A stretch of DNA of 64,000 bases from Haliscomenobacter sp040403615 (GCF_040403615.1 NZ_JBBAKG010000014.1:24777-88776), one strand, 5' to 3'. Counted from the stretch's first letter, positions 1 to 8,138 are shown. Translations and numbers: made by a program. Notes: generated from the sequence alone by a model not told the origin.

Positions 1-190
1 CTATATTGCTTTCCAACTGTTGGCCTTCTTCAATGTTCAGGCTCAAAATTTTTCCGGTTTGTTCGGCAGATACAATCACCTCTTCGGCTTCAAATGCACC
101 GGATGCGTCAAAGGTGTTTTGGTCTTTGTTGCAGGCGACAAGGGAAATGAAAAGGCAGCCAAGTATGCCGATTTTTGATAAATTACTCAT
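1..190 (-). CDS. HlyD-family periplasmic adaptor lipoprotein, partial
   Basis: Only the first 63 codons are in the window; the gene runs off the left edge. The protein begins with a lipoprotein signal ending in a Leu-Val-Ala-Cys lipobox, followed by a stretch with the AEEVIVSAEQTGKI pattern typical of the first beta segment of membrane fusion proteins in tripartite efflux pumps. It starts 26 bp downstream of the TolC gene on the same strand, so the order is tetR, tolC, adaptor, and an inner-membrane transporter is expected beyond the edge. The family call rests on this short N-terminus plus context. Confidence 0.7.
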   Translation of the reverse strand, partial: MSNLSKIGILGCLFISLVACNKDQNTFDASGAFEAEEVIVSAEQTGKILSLNIEEGQQLESNI

Positions 191-215
191 TGTCTTTTGG
201 TTAAAAGTTAAGGTA

Positions 216-1475
216 TTAGTTGCCTGTAGTGGTTTGGTAGTTGTACTGGGCCATCAGCAACTGAATTTGATGCAAAAGCAAACCCTGCTTGGCCTGGTCT
301 TCGGCATTCAAATAGGTGATATAATCGTTGCTGGTCACGGTGCCAAAATCCAGTTGGTTTTTGGCGGTGTTTTTGATGCTTTCACGCAATTGGATGATCT
401 CGCTGTCGGAAGCAATCAGTTCCTGCAATTTGCTCAACTCCGCGTTTTGTTGCTTGAGGTTGAGGTTGGTGTTGAACAAGAAGGTTTCTTGTTGCAGACC
501 GATGATGTCTTGGTTAATCGACAGGATTTTCCGTTCATTTTTGGCCGTATAATAGCCCGAAAGGTTCCAATTCAGCCGCAGGCCTCCGATGTAATACAAA
601 TCGAAGGCATTGTTGAGCACATTCAGCGCAGGTTTGCCGTAGCCACCTTGCAGGAATAAGCTGGCGCGAGGCAGGTTTTTGGCGGTGATGAGCTTGTTTT
701 GTACCTCAAACGTTCGTTGTTGCGCGCTGTACAAACGCAATTCGAGCCGATTGATGGTAGATGTTACCGTCAACACCGCTGGTTTTTCAAGCACCACATT
801 GTCGTCCAGTTGCTGATGGATGAACAAGGAAAGCATGTCCAGGTAGCCTTTTCGGGCAGCTTTGAGCTCAATAATCCGCTGATTGGCCTTGAGCAGTTCT
901 GCTTTGAGGGCGTTGGCGCTGCTTTTGAGGGCGGTGCCATTGGTGATGGCAGCATTGGTTTTGTCGATCCCCAGTTGGATGTCTTTTTTGAGCAACTCGG
1001 TTTGCTGGATTTGCGCATCGACCAGGATGATTCCAAAAAAAAGCTGATTGATCCTTTCCTTGATCTTGAACAGCTCCACCTCTATCTTCTGGCCTTCCAC
1101 CTCAGCATTCGATTTGATCAGTTCTTTTTGGTATTTGACCGTAAATAGGTCGGTGAGGGGCTGGGCCACCTCGGCGTACAATTTGTACTGGTCTTTGCTC
1201 AAGGTTGGAATCTCCAGATTGGGCAAGGAAATCGGAATCTTGGTCACCTCCGACTGGTAGGTGCCTTGTCCGGCTAGATTGAGCTGGGGCAAGGTTCCTT
1301 TGGCGGCATTTTCGAGCGAGTAGTCCCTTGATTTTTCGATCAGGGCGTATTGTTTCAGCAGCGGATAGTTTCGCTTGGCCATGGCGTAGCAACTGTCCAC
1401 GGACAATTTACCCGTTTGGGTAAATGCTGGGTAAAAAATAAGGGCACTCAAGCCCAATAGGAGTATCCTGTACAT
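216..1475 (-). CDS. TolC-family outer-membrane efflux protein
   Basis: The 419-residue product has a signal peptide (Met-Tyr-Arg start, cleavage near Phe-Thr-Gln) and two long, heptad-rich helical repeats, as expected for the trimeric outer-membrane tunnel of tripartite efflux systems. An upstream in-frame extension to position 1631 would run through a palindromic intergenic repeat and bury the signal peptide, so I placed the start at 1475. It lies between a TetR regulator and an adaptor lipoprotein on the same strand and probably exports a toxic compound or lipid together with them. Substrate cannot be told. An operator-like palindrome lies inside its first codons (1407-1424). Confidence 0.87.
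   Translation of the reverse strand: MYRILLLGLSALIFYPAFTQTGKLSVDSCYAMAKRNYPLLKQYALIEKSRDYSLENAAKGTLPQLNLAGQGTYQSEVTKIPISLPNLEIPTLSKDQYKLYAEVAQPLTDLFTVKYQKELIKSNAEVEGQKIEVELFKIKERINQLFFGIILVDAQIQQTELLKKDIQLGIDKTNAAITNGTALKSSANALKAELLKANQRIIELKAARKGYLDMLSLFIHQQLDDNVVLEKPAVLTVTSTINRLELRLYSAQQRTFEVQNKLITAKNLPRASLFLQGGYGKPALNVLNNAFDLYYIGGLRLNWNLSGYYTAKNERKILSINQDIIGLQQETFLFNTNLNLKQQNAELSKLQELIASDSEIIQLRESIKNTAKNQLDFGTVTSNDYITYLNAEDQAKQGLLLHQIQLLMAQYNYQTTTGN
1407..1424. promoter_or_regulatory. Second TetR operator-like palindrome inside tolC
   Basis: TTTACCC-GTTT-GGGTAAA has the same half sites as the perfect operator at 2253-2268, with only the central four bases changed. It lies in the signal-peptide codons of the TolC gene. 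Seen directly; binding by the adjacent TetR protein is inferred. Confidence 0.5.
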
Positions 1476-1508
1476 AGAGATCAGGGTTTTTCGAATGAGG
1501 AATTTTTT

Positions 1509-1612
1509 GAGTGACGGGTGACGAATCCCGAGCTCCGGCACTTCGGCTTCACTTCGACTTCGCTCAGTGAGCAACTCAGTGACTGGAGCTCGGGATTCGT
1601 CATTCGTCACTC
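1509..1612. repeat. 104-bp intergenic palindromic repeat
   Basis: Arms 1509-1536 and 1585-1612 match as inverted repeats at 26 of 28 positions; the loop carries direct TTCGACTTCGCTCAGTGA-type sequence. It fills the gap between tetR and tolC and would form a long hairpin in the transcript. It resembles the short palindromic intergenic repeats common in Bacteroidota genomes. No coding capacity is apparent. Confidence 0.75.
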
Positions 1613-1631
1613 GAAAAACTCGATATTCCAT

Positions 1632-2243
1632 TCACGGTTTTAAAGCATTTTTTACAAAATCAATGATTTCGCTTTTCCGGGTATGCATGAGCATCATGAA
1701 ACTTTGATCATCGATGCCGATTACTTTTTGAAACAAGGGTCGGGCAATAAAAGGAAATACACACATCGACATGACGTTCAAAATCAGGTGCACCGGATTG
1801 ATTTCCCTGATTTTGCCTTCCTGGATTTCCTTCGAAATCTGCATCATCAGTGGAATCGGATTGGGGCGACTGGGTTTGCTCATGATTTCCTCTACAAAAG
1901 CATGGGTATTGGTGTGCAATTCGTTGACTACAAATCCTGGTAAATTGGGATTGTTCAGCAGCATGTCGAAGTACACATCGACTACCAATTCCATTTTATG
2001 CGAGATCGAATCTTCGCTTTCGAAGATGACATTCAATTGTGAAGTTACTTTCAAAAAAGCTTCTTCAAAGATGGCCTTGAAGAGTTTTTCCTTACTCTTG
2101 CCTTTGAAGTAATACTGCAAAAGACCTTTGTTGACACCCGCCCGCTCGGCAATTTCCTGCGTGCGGGTGGCGGCGTAGCCTTTTTGGGTAAAAACTTCTT
2201 TGGCGGCTTGGATGATCTTTTCCTCGGTACTCAGTTCCTTCAT
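1632..2243 (-). CDS. TetR/AcrR-family transcriptional regulator
   Basis: The 203-residue protein has the classic N-terminal TetR helix-turn-helix (about residues 8-55: TRTQEIAERAGVNKGLLQYYF) and a divergent all-helical ligand-binding C-terminus. It is the first gene of an efflux operon (tolC and adaptor follow) and very likely represses it. A perfect 16-bp palindrome starts 10 bp upstream of its ATG, so autorepression is likely. The inducer is unknown. Confidence 0.92.
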   Translation of the reverse strand: MKELSTEEKIIQAAKEVFTQKGYAATRTQEIAERAGVNKGLLQYYFKGKSKEKLFKAIFEEAFLKVTSQLNVIFESEDSISHKMELVVDVYFDMLLNNPNLPGFVVNELHTNTHAFVEEIMSKPSRPNPIPLMMQISKEIQEGKIREINPVHLILNVMSMCVFPFIARPLFQKVIGIDDQSFMMLMHTRKSEIIDFVKNALKP

Positions 2244-2252
2244 GACACAAGT

Positions 2253-2268
2253 TTACCCAATTGGGTAA
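2253..2268. promoter_or_regulatory. TetR operator palindrome
   Basis: TTACCCAATTGGGTAA is a perfect 16-bp palindrome immediately upstream of the tetR start codon, the usual place for an autoregulatory TetR operator. A near copy lies in tolC. Binding is inferred. Confidence 0.7.
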
Positions 2269-2395
2269 TTTTGGACAAAAATAGGCGAGATGTATGAATA
2301 TGTCAAGAGGTGGGCATTTTTTTTCAATGCATAGAATCAATCACAAGAATTCTATAGGTTTTTCTATAAAAACCCTTCACCAATTCCTGCATTCA

Positions 2396-3202
2396 CTACC
2401 TCCCCAACACCAGCACTTTTTCTCCATTCCAGACCAGCACCCAATTGGGCAAACCCGCAATCAATTGGACTTTGGGGGGCAGGCCTTTTAATGCGCTTGG
2501 ATCCAATCCAATTTGTGTGCTTATGTAATATTCTCCCTGTTGTCGGTACAACAAGTATTGGTCAAAATTTTGCAATTGCTCAATGCCCTGGATAGGGATG
2601 AAATTTTTGAATTGGCCGAAAAAGTCGAACACCAGTACGCCTTGATCCGGGTCAACCAGGTAAATACCTTTCTCATTGGTGACCATTTGGTTGGGGACAA
2701 ACCTGCGCCCCAACAGCAGGCTCAAATCCTGGCTGGTATGCTTAATGGTACCTTGTCGATCAATTTGGTTGATGGTATTGAGCGCTCCATCATAAATCCA
2801 GATCTGCCGATCACGCCCAACCGCAACAAGTGTTGGGAAGGGAAATTCTTCGGTTTTGAGGCGCACATCGGCAGTGAGGTTGAGGGTACGGTCTAAAAAC
2901 AGGATGGTTTGATAGTCGGGATAAAACAGCACCAGGTCAAAAGGGTCGCTGGCGTCTACCTTGCTCAAGCGGCCAAGGTAGCGGTTGCTGAATTCGAAGA
3001 GGACTTTCCCGGATTCGGTGCATTTGCGCAGCACCTGATTGGGTGTAATCAGGTAAATTTGTTTCAGTTTATCGCTCGTGAAGGATTGCACCTCAGCATC
3101 AAAACTTTGGACAATCCGCAGCGTATCTTGCCCCCATACAGGTTGCAGAATTGTGGCAAAAACAAGTATCCCCAAACCAACCCAGGTCTTAATGTTGGCC
3201 AT
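2396..3202 (-). CDS. Secreted beta-propeller-like protein of unknown function
   Basis: The 268-residue product has a signal peptide ending near Val-Trp-Gly-Gln and then repeating segments of the 'YLITPNQVLRK ... VGRDRQIWIYD ... IYLVDPDQGVLVFD' kind, which suggests a small NHL/SMP-30-like beta propeller. The ATG at 3202 overlaps the end of lpxH by 14 bp, indicating translational coupling; the longer in-frame start at 3301 lies fully inside lpxH and is unlikely. I do not recognise a precise family. A role in the envelope, co-produced with LpxH, is inference from the overlap. Confidence 0.7.
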   Translation of the reverse strand: MANIKTWVGLGILVFATILQPVWGQDTLRIVQSFDAEVQSFTSDKLKQIYLITPNQVLRKCTESGKVLFEFSNRYLGRLSKVDASDPFDLVLFYPDYQTILFLDRTLNLTADVRLKTEEFPFPTLVAVGRDRQIWIYDGALNTINQIDRQGTIKHTSQDLSLLLGRRFVPNQMVTNEKGIYLVDPDQGVLVFDFFGQFKNFIPIQGIEQLQNFDQYLLYRQQGEYYISTQIGLDPSALKGLPPKVQLIAGLPNWVLVWNGEKVLVLGR

Positions 3203-3959
3203 ATATTTTTCCCTCGGGATTTTCAAAAAACCGGAGTTCCAAATCTTCTCCATCAAATACACCATATGAATTATTGAACAACCATTCTCCCAAATTGACA
3301 TAACGACTTTTGCCGTTGTTTAGCACACAATCGATGGGCAAATGCCGATGACCAAAAACGTAATAATCAGCTGGTTGCCATTCCAATTGTTCATTGGCAT
3401 AAATGAGCAACCACTCTTTGTCTGCTCCCAAAAATTGTTCTTCGGGTGGATTGGCGCTGCGGCTGCGACCCGACCAAAACTGTGCCACCCCCACCCCGAA
3501 GTTGGGGTGCACGCGGGCAAACAGCCACTGAAAAAAAGGACTGGCAAAAATGTGTTTCAGCATTTTATACCCATGATCGCCGGGTCCTAATCCATCACCG
3601 TGACCAATCAGGAAAGTTTTGCCGTTGAATTCGCGCAAGACAGGCTTGCGGTGGATGGGAATGCCAAATTCTTCCTCAAAGTACCGAAACATCCACATGT
3701 CGTGGTTGCCGGTAAAAAAATGGATGGGAATGCCCGCATCGCGCAGTTCGGCGAGTTTGCCCAGAAACCGAGTATACCCTTTGGGAACCACCGCTTTGTA
3801 TTCAAACCAAAAATCGAACAAATCTCCTACCAGGAAAATTTCCTGGGCGTCTTTACGGATCTCTTCCAGCCAACGCACAATTTGCAACTCGCGTTCCCGG
3901 CTGGAATATTTACCGGGTACACCCAAATGAAAATCGGAGGCGAAATAAATTTTTGACAT
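3189..3959 (-). CDS. lpxH: UDP-2,3-diacylglucosamine diphosphatase LpxH
   Basis: LpxH is a peripheral membrane enzyme that hydrolyses UDP-2,3-diacylglucosamine to lipid X and UMP in lipid A synthesis. The 256-residue sequence carries the calcineurin-like metallophosphoesterase motifs in order: ASDFHLG (D8, H10 region), GDLFDFWFEY, TGNHDMW, GHGDGLGPGD and FGHRHLP. Length fits the family. Its 3' end overlaps the downstream beta-propeller gene. The reading is by motif; substrate assignment within the LpxH/LpxG group follows Bacteroidota precedent. Confidence 0.9.
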   Translation of the reverse strand: MSKIYFASDFHLGVPGKYSSRERELQIVRWLEEIRKDAQEIFLVGDLFDFWFEYKAVVPKGYTRFLGKLAELRDAGIPIHFFTGNHDMWMFRYFEEEFGIPIHRKPVLREFNGKTFLIGHGDGLGPGDHGYKMLKHIFASPFFQWLFARVHPNFGVGVAQFWSGRSRSANPPEEQFLGADKEWLLIYANEQLEWQPADYYVFGHRHLPIDCVLNNGKSRYVNLGEWLFNNSYGVFDGEDLELRFFENPEGKIYGQH

Positions 3960-4043
3960 ACCTTTTGTGGTTGTAATAATTGGCCGCGTGATTATTTCCC
4001 ATTTTTATTTCCCATTTTTGCTGTCTACTAAAATCACCAATAG

Positions 4044-4832
4044 ATGAATTTGAACCTTCAGGGCAAAAATGCCCTCATCGGCGGAAGCAGCAAAGGAATT
4101 GGCAAAGCCATTGCTATTGAATTGGCCAAGCTGGGAGCAAATGTAACAATTATGGCGCGCTCTGCCGAATTGCTGGCCGAAGTCGTGCAAGAATTGGACC
4201 AAAATCATCCGGGGCAACAACACGATTTTTTGGTGGTGGATTTCAACGATCGGGCTGAGTTGCACCAGCGCGTGGTGGGTCTGCTTACGGTCAAACCAAT
4301 CCACATTTTGATCAACAATACCGGTGGCCCCAACGGTGGGCCCATTTTGGATGCCCAACCGGAGCAATTTCTGCAAGCTTTTCAAAATCACCTGCTGTGC
4401 AATCACCTGCTTGCCCAATTGGTTATTCCCAAAATGAAGGCTGCAGGATTTGGCCGGATTGTAAACGTGGTCTCCACCTCGGTGCGCGTACCGCTCGACA
4501 ATTTGGGGGTATCCAACACCACACGGGGCGCAGTAGCATCCTGGGCCAAAACCCTGGCCAATGAGGTTGCCAAAGATGGAATTACTGTAAATAACGTGCT
4601 GCCAGGGTTTACAGAAACCGAAAGGTTGGTGGAAGTGCTGGCAGGCTCGGCTCAACGCAAAGGCATTGCCTTGGAACAAGAACTGCAACAAGCCAGGGAA
4701 ACCATTCCAGCCGGACGCTTTGGTACTGCCGAAGAAATAGCCAGTGTAGCTGCATTTTTGTGTACCCCAGCCGCTGCGTACGTTACAGGCACGAGTATCC
4801 TGGTAGATGGAGGCAGAACGCGCAGTATTTGA
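4044..4832 (+). CDS. Atypical short-chain dehydrogenase/reductase without YxxxK
   Basis: The 262-residue protein has the Rossmann glycine motif GGSSKGIG (13-20), NNTGG (91-95), the serine strand VVSTS (142-146) and the SDR C-terminal signature with VDGG. The catalytic YxxxK position reads S157-N-T-T-R161, so both Tyr and Lys are missing. It therefore resembles the BKR-like SDR subgroup described as lacking the perfect catalytic tetrad. It may be a reductase with altered chemistry or a nucleotide-binding non-enzyme. It stands alone between divergent lpxH and a palindromic repeat. Confidence 0.85.
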   Translation: MNLNLQGKNALIGGSSKGIGKAIAIELAKLGANVTIMARSAELLAEVVQELDQNHPGQQHDFLVVDFNDRAELHQRVVGLLTVKPIHILINNTGGPNGGPILDAQPEQFLQAFQNHLLCNHLLAQLVIPKMKAAGFGRIVNVVSTSVRVPLDNLGVSNTTRGAVASWAKTLANEVAKDGITVNNVLPGFTETERLVEVLAGSAQRKGIALEQELQQARETIPAGRFGTAEEIASVAAFLCTPAAAYVTGTSILVDGGRTRSI

Positions 4833-4920
4833 TCAGCTGTGAGCTTTGAGCTGTGAGCTATCAGCTATCAGCAAGCATCGCCCTGGCTGATGGCTGATAG
4901 CTGATGGCTCACAGCTGATC
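4831..4920. repeat. 90-bp palindromic repeat after the SDR gene
   Basis: Outer arms 4831-4844 and 4907-4920 are perfect 14-bp inverted copies; the interior is built of repeated AGCTATCAGC-like and GCTGATGGCTGATAGC-like words that also pair across the centre. It begins within the SDR stop codon and may act as a transcript-end hairpin or be a mobile palindromic repeat. There is no U tract. Confidence 0.7.
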
Positions 4921-4991
4921 ACTTTAATACCCTTGAGTCGGTATTTTTTCTAATATCATGCAAAATAATAGATACAACCAGAAAGGTTTTT

Positions 4992-4999
4992 TATCTTTG
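4992..4999 (+). promoter_or_regulatory. Putative -7 box TATCTTTG
   Basis: TATCTTTG matches the Bacteroidota TAnnTTTG consensus and lies 134 bp before the ATG of the secreted protein at 5134. No good TTG/TTTG -33 element is visible at the expected spacing, so this is moderate evidence. Confidence 0.4.
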
Positions 5000-5133
5000 T
5001 GAGAATTGTTTACTCTCCTAGCTTTTGTATTATAGTCTTGCACAGGATTCATGCTCATGAAAAGGCCAGTCGACCCAAAGATCGCCTCTTAAACCTAACT
5101 ATATTTTGTCATTTTTATACAATCATAATACCC

Positions 5134-7185
5134 ATGATTCGGCTATTTTTATCCGTGCTACTAACAGGTTGTTACTTCCTTGCGACAGCGCAAACTGCTC
5201 GCATCATCAACCAAACAGAATCTTCCTACCTGCTTTTTGAAGCAGAAGCTTTTGCTGACAATCAAGCAAGTGGACAAGGCCAAACGGCCAATTGGGAGAT
5301 CAAACAAGATGGAAAAGTGAAAGGCGTAAGTACTACTGCCGATCGCAACTTTCCCAATCAAGATTACAATGCCGCCAAGCTGGTATACCATATCCAGGTA
5401 ACCAACGCTGGCAATTACACTTTGTACTTTAGCCGCAAACTTTATACCTCCACCGCAAGTTTCGTATTGCCTAAAATCAACGAGGCTGCTGCAAACAACA
5501 TTCGCCGCCGGGTGAGTTGTTCCGGTGGCCCAGATGCGGATTATACCTGGCAGAATTCACGCCGTACTTTCTTTTTTGCGGCCAATACGGTTTATACCGT
5601 GGTTTTGCTGCCAGAGGCAACCAAAGGTTTGACCATTGACAAGCTGCTGTTTCACCGGGATGAAACCCTGGAACCGGTTTCTTTGGCCAAAGCAATTTTG
5701 AAAACGACTGCTCCAAGCAATGAATCCATCAAGGGTTTGCTGGCTTATAACCTTCCAGAAGCAGGCCAGGGCAAAGCTTTTAACCTTGATGTAACCAAAT
5801 CTACCGGGGCAAAAGCAGTTACCAATCCAGCCACAGCCAAGGGCTATTTCCCCTACTCTGGTAAATCGTTTATCGAATTGGAGCGCGTAAATGGCAAAGC
5901 CCGTTTGGTGATGTCGCCGCTCAATTATTCTACCTGCTTCATGTTCTTTGGCGATCTGGCCTTGAACCTCAAATTGATGTCGCCTAGTGAATTTGTGAGT
6001 CCTTTGGATACCGTAAAAATTTGGGCAGAGTTGGAAGGATTGTCTACACAGAAAATCCAACTGGCCGAGTTTACTGGATTGAACATGACTTACCAGGGCA
6101 TTGAAGCCAAAGCGCCAAACAGTCCTGCTTTTTACAACAAGATTACCTACATCGTAGAGTTTTCTGGTGAAGGCGATGAAAAACTTTGGATCGACGACAT
6201 GTCTGTCCAGTTTCAAAGCACGTCATTCAATTTCCTGATTCCACCTGCTGATTTGTCCATTGTTGAAGACACCATCATCCTTGGTGCTCCATTTTATACC
6301 TTTTCAATCCGCGGGAACCTTACCGATACGATGGTCAAAAACTCTACTTTCTACTGGAGTTTCAAAGGATTAAAAGATACCATTGTCAAATCAAAAGACA
6401 CCTTGCGGTATGTATTCCCACGCAGTGGCTTCTACGATTTGACCTTGACGCTGCGTTCTCGTGCCTTTATCGATCCAAGTTGTGACAGTGTGACTACAGT
6501 GGTTTCCAAGACGGTCTTTGTACCTACCTTTGATCCCAAGAAGTTGCTTCCTCCCAAGAAAGATACGGTCATTGTAGTTACGCCACCAAAAGATACCACC
6601 AAAACCAATCCACCCAAGGATACAACCAAAACTGGTGGCGGCACAACGCCTCCTAAGGATACAATCAAAACCGGTCCCAAAGATACTGTAGTGATTGGCG
6701 GCCCCAAAGACACCACGGGCGTTGGAGGTGGCACAACACCTCCAAAAGACACTATCAAAACTGGTGGCGGTGGCACAACTACTCCTCCAAAGGACACCAC
6801 CAAAACCGGCACTGGCGGTGGCACAACACCACCTAAGGATACGATCAAAACTGGCGGCGGCGGTACTACTCCACCCAAAGACACTACTGGTGTAGGTGGT
6901 GGCGGTACAGGAACCCCTCCAATTGATGTCACACTCGACGTTCCTCCTGTTGGGCTGAAGGTGTATCCGAATCCCACTACAGACCTGTTGATCATCCAGA
7001 CCGATAATCTGGTCAAGGTTAATTATGATTTGACCAACTCACGTGGGCAAACGCTGTACAAGGGTCAATTTGTACAACAAATCTTGCTTTCGATCGGATC
7101 ACAACCAGCAGGCTTCTACTTCTTGCGACTTGCAGATGCCAAGGGAGTCCAAATCGGTGCGGTACAGAAGATCATCAAACGATAA
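5134..7185 (+). CDS. Large secreted protein with T9SS sorting domain and PPKDT repeat linker
   Basis: The 683-residue product begins with a signal peptide (MIRLFLSVLL, cleavage near ATAQ). An N-terminal region with FEAEAFADNQ suggests a carbohydrate-binding-like beta domain, a further beta region follows to about residue 470, and then a low-complexity linker (about 472-590) repeats PPKDT(T/I)KTGGG. The last ~75 residues are a type A type IX secretion C-terminal domain (VYPNPTTDLL, GQTLYKGQF, GFYFLRL). It should cross the outer membrane by T9SS and be surface-anchored or released. Function of the N-terminal part is not recognised. A strong terminator follows. The start at 5134 is preferred over 4999 because of the signal peptide. 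Confidence 0.88.
   Translation: MIRLFLSVLLTGCYFLATAQTARIINQTESSYLLFEAEAFADNQASGQGQTANWEIKQDGKVKGVSTTADRNFPNQDYNAAKLVYHIQVTNAGNYTLYFSRKLYTSTASFVLPKINEAAANNIRRRVSCSGGPDADYTWQNSRRTFFFAANTVYTVVLLPEATKGLTIDKLLFHRDETLEPVSLAKAILKTTAPSNESIKGLLAYNLPEAGQGKAFNLDVTKSTGAKAVTNPATAKGYFPYSGKSFIELERVNGKARLVMSPLNYSTCFMFFGDLALNLKLMSPSEFVSPLDTVKIWAELEGLSTQKIQLAEFTGLNMTYQGIEAKAPNSPAFYNKITYIVEFSGEGDEKLWIDDMSVQFQSTSFNFLIPPADLSIVEDTIILGAPFYTFSIRGNLTDTMVKNSTFYWSFKGLKDTIVKSKDTLRYVFPRSGFYDLTLTLRSRAFIDPSCDSVTTVVSKTVFVPTFDPKKLLPPKKDTVIVVTPPKDTTKTNPPKDTTKTGGGTTPPKDTIKTGPKDTVVIGGPKDTTGVGGGTTPPKDTIKTGGGGTTTPPKDTTKTGTGGGTTPPKDTIKTGGGGTTPPKDTTGVGGGGTGTPPIDVTLDVPPVGLKVYPNPTTDLLIIQTDNLVKVNYDLTNSRGQTLYKGQFVQQILLSIGSQPAGFYFLRLADAKGVQIGAVQKIIKR
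6549..6900 (+). repeat. Coding repeat, PPKDT-type units
   Basis: About nine imperfect units encoding PPKDT(T/I)KT plus Gly/Thr spacers within the secreted protein. The unit spacing differs by short glycine insertions, typical of slippage-prone linkers. The opposite strand shows a long open frame (6432-7016) that is only a shadow of this composition. Confidence 0.85.
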
Positions 7186-7214
7186 CCCTTCTGAAAAGGG
7201 AAAGCCCTAAAGTC

Positions 7215-7258
7215 AAAAGCCTCCTTCCTCAAATTGAGTGAAGGAGGCTTTTTTTTTT
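7215..7258 (+). terminator. Intrinsic terminator
   Basis: A perfect 13-bp stem (7215-7227 with 7240-7252, AAAAGCCTCCTTC) and 12-nt loop run into a stretch of ten T residues. It ends the transcript of the T9SS protein. Confidence 0.92.
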
Positions 7259-7316
7259 GAATTGAGCAGATAGGCGGCTTTTGAGGAGCAGCAATCCCCA
7301 GGTTATGATTGCAACA

Positions 7317-7757
7317 TTAAATGGGCAAATCTGGAATAGGCGAACTGAAGGAGTACAGCAATAAATCATGGGTAGTGATCAACCCAACCAGCCTATCGTC
7401 TTCTACCACAGGAATGGCGTGGAATTGATTGGCCAAAAAGATATCTGCTGCTAGTCCAATGGTATCTTCAGGTTCCAGACTGAGGGGGTGATCGGTCATC
7501 AAGTCTTTGGCCTTAAGCACCTCGTATTCTTTTTCAGACCAGGTACGACCAGTTGTTTCCAAAGAGAAGATGTAGGCAACCTTATAGAAATCTTGTTTGC
7601 TGATGATGCCCAAAAGTTTATCATCGCCTTCTACGACGGGCAGATGGTGAAACTCGTGCTGTTCAAAAATGTCTTTTATGGCGCGTGCGGTGGTTTGTGG
7701 TTCTACAGTCACCAACCTTGTCGACATTACCTCACTGATGGGTCGATTCGGATTCAT
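7317..7757 (-). CDS. Two-CBS-domain protein
   Basis: The 146-residue protein consists of two CBS motifs (about residues 8-62 and 86-140; HHLPVVEGDDKLLGIIS and HAIPVVEDDRLVGLIT), which normally pair to bind adenine nucleotides. Stand-alone CBS proteins act as energy or redox sensors for partners. Its start overlaps the stop of the upstream thioredoxin-like gene by 4 bp (ATGA), so the two are translationally coupled. Both are divergent from a histidine kinase/response regulator pair. Confidence 0.88.
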   Translation of the reverse strand: MNPNRPISEVMSTRLVTVEPQTTARAIKDIFEQHEFHHLPVVEGDDKLLGIISKQDFYKVAYIFSLETTGRTWSEKEYEVLKAKDLMTDHPLSLEPEDTIGLAADIFLANQFHAIPVVEDDRLVGLITTHDLLLYSFSSPIPDLPI

Positions 7758-8044
7758 AGTTGTATTGGATTTTGCACTTCGCGGTATTGTAGCAACTCAT
7801 TGAATGCAGTACACAATTCCTCTACGGTAGGTACAATTTTTTGGAAAATCACTTTTCCATCCAACAAAATGGCAGGGATACCTGAAATACCATACTTTAA
7901 AATTTGACTAACATCGCTCACTTCCAGAACAGTTGCATCCAGTTCCAAGTATTCCAAAGCGGCCGTAAGATTGGCTTTTAGTGCCCGGTCTTTTAACGAG
8001 CCTATTCCTAAAAGTGTGATATGGGCTTTGTTTTCTTTTTCCAT
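7754..8044 (-). CDS. Thioredoxin-fold protein lacking active-site cysteines
   Basis: The 96-residue protein looks like the small Thioredoxin_3/MTH895-type family: ITLLGIGSLKDRAL at the N-terminus, a KYGISGIPAILLDGKV cis-proline segment and a C-terminal helix. The position where relatives carry GxGCPKC reads G-I-G-S16-L-K-D19, so the redox CxxC is absent; there is only one Cys (in ELCTAF). It cannot do standard dithiol chemistry and may be a binding or regulatory fold. It is coupled to the CBS gene. Confidence 0.72.
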   Translation of the reverse strand: MEKENKAHITLLGIGSLKDRALKANLTAALEYLELDATVLEVSDVSQILKYGISGIPAILLDGKVIFQKIVPTVEELCTAFNELLQYREVQNPIQL

Positions 8045-8126
8045 TGCTTACTTGTTCTTTATGGTTGTGCCTGGCACATAATAAATACGACCCATGCAAG
8101 ATCAAGGTTCTCTTTTTTTTTTGGAA

Positions 8127-8138
8127 TGACATTTGTCA
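8127..8138. promoter_or_regulatory. Palindrome in the divergent control region
   Basis: TGACATTTGTCA (TGACA-TT-TGTCA half sites) lies between the divergent thioredoxin-like and histidine kinase genes. Its size and symmetry suit a Crp/Fnr-type dimer, and the downstream response regulator has such a domain. Autoregulation is inference. Confidence 0.35.

Noticed and set aside
4005..4691. Minus-strand open frame over the SDR gene
   Set aside because: It shows no domain and is fully antisense to the SDR gene, whose reading frame has clear motifs.
6432..7016. Long proline/valine-rich open frame on the minus strand
   Set aside because: It is the antisense shadow of the PPKDT repeat linker of the secreted protein.
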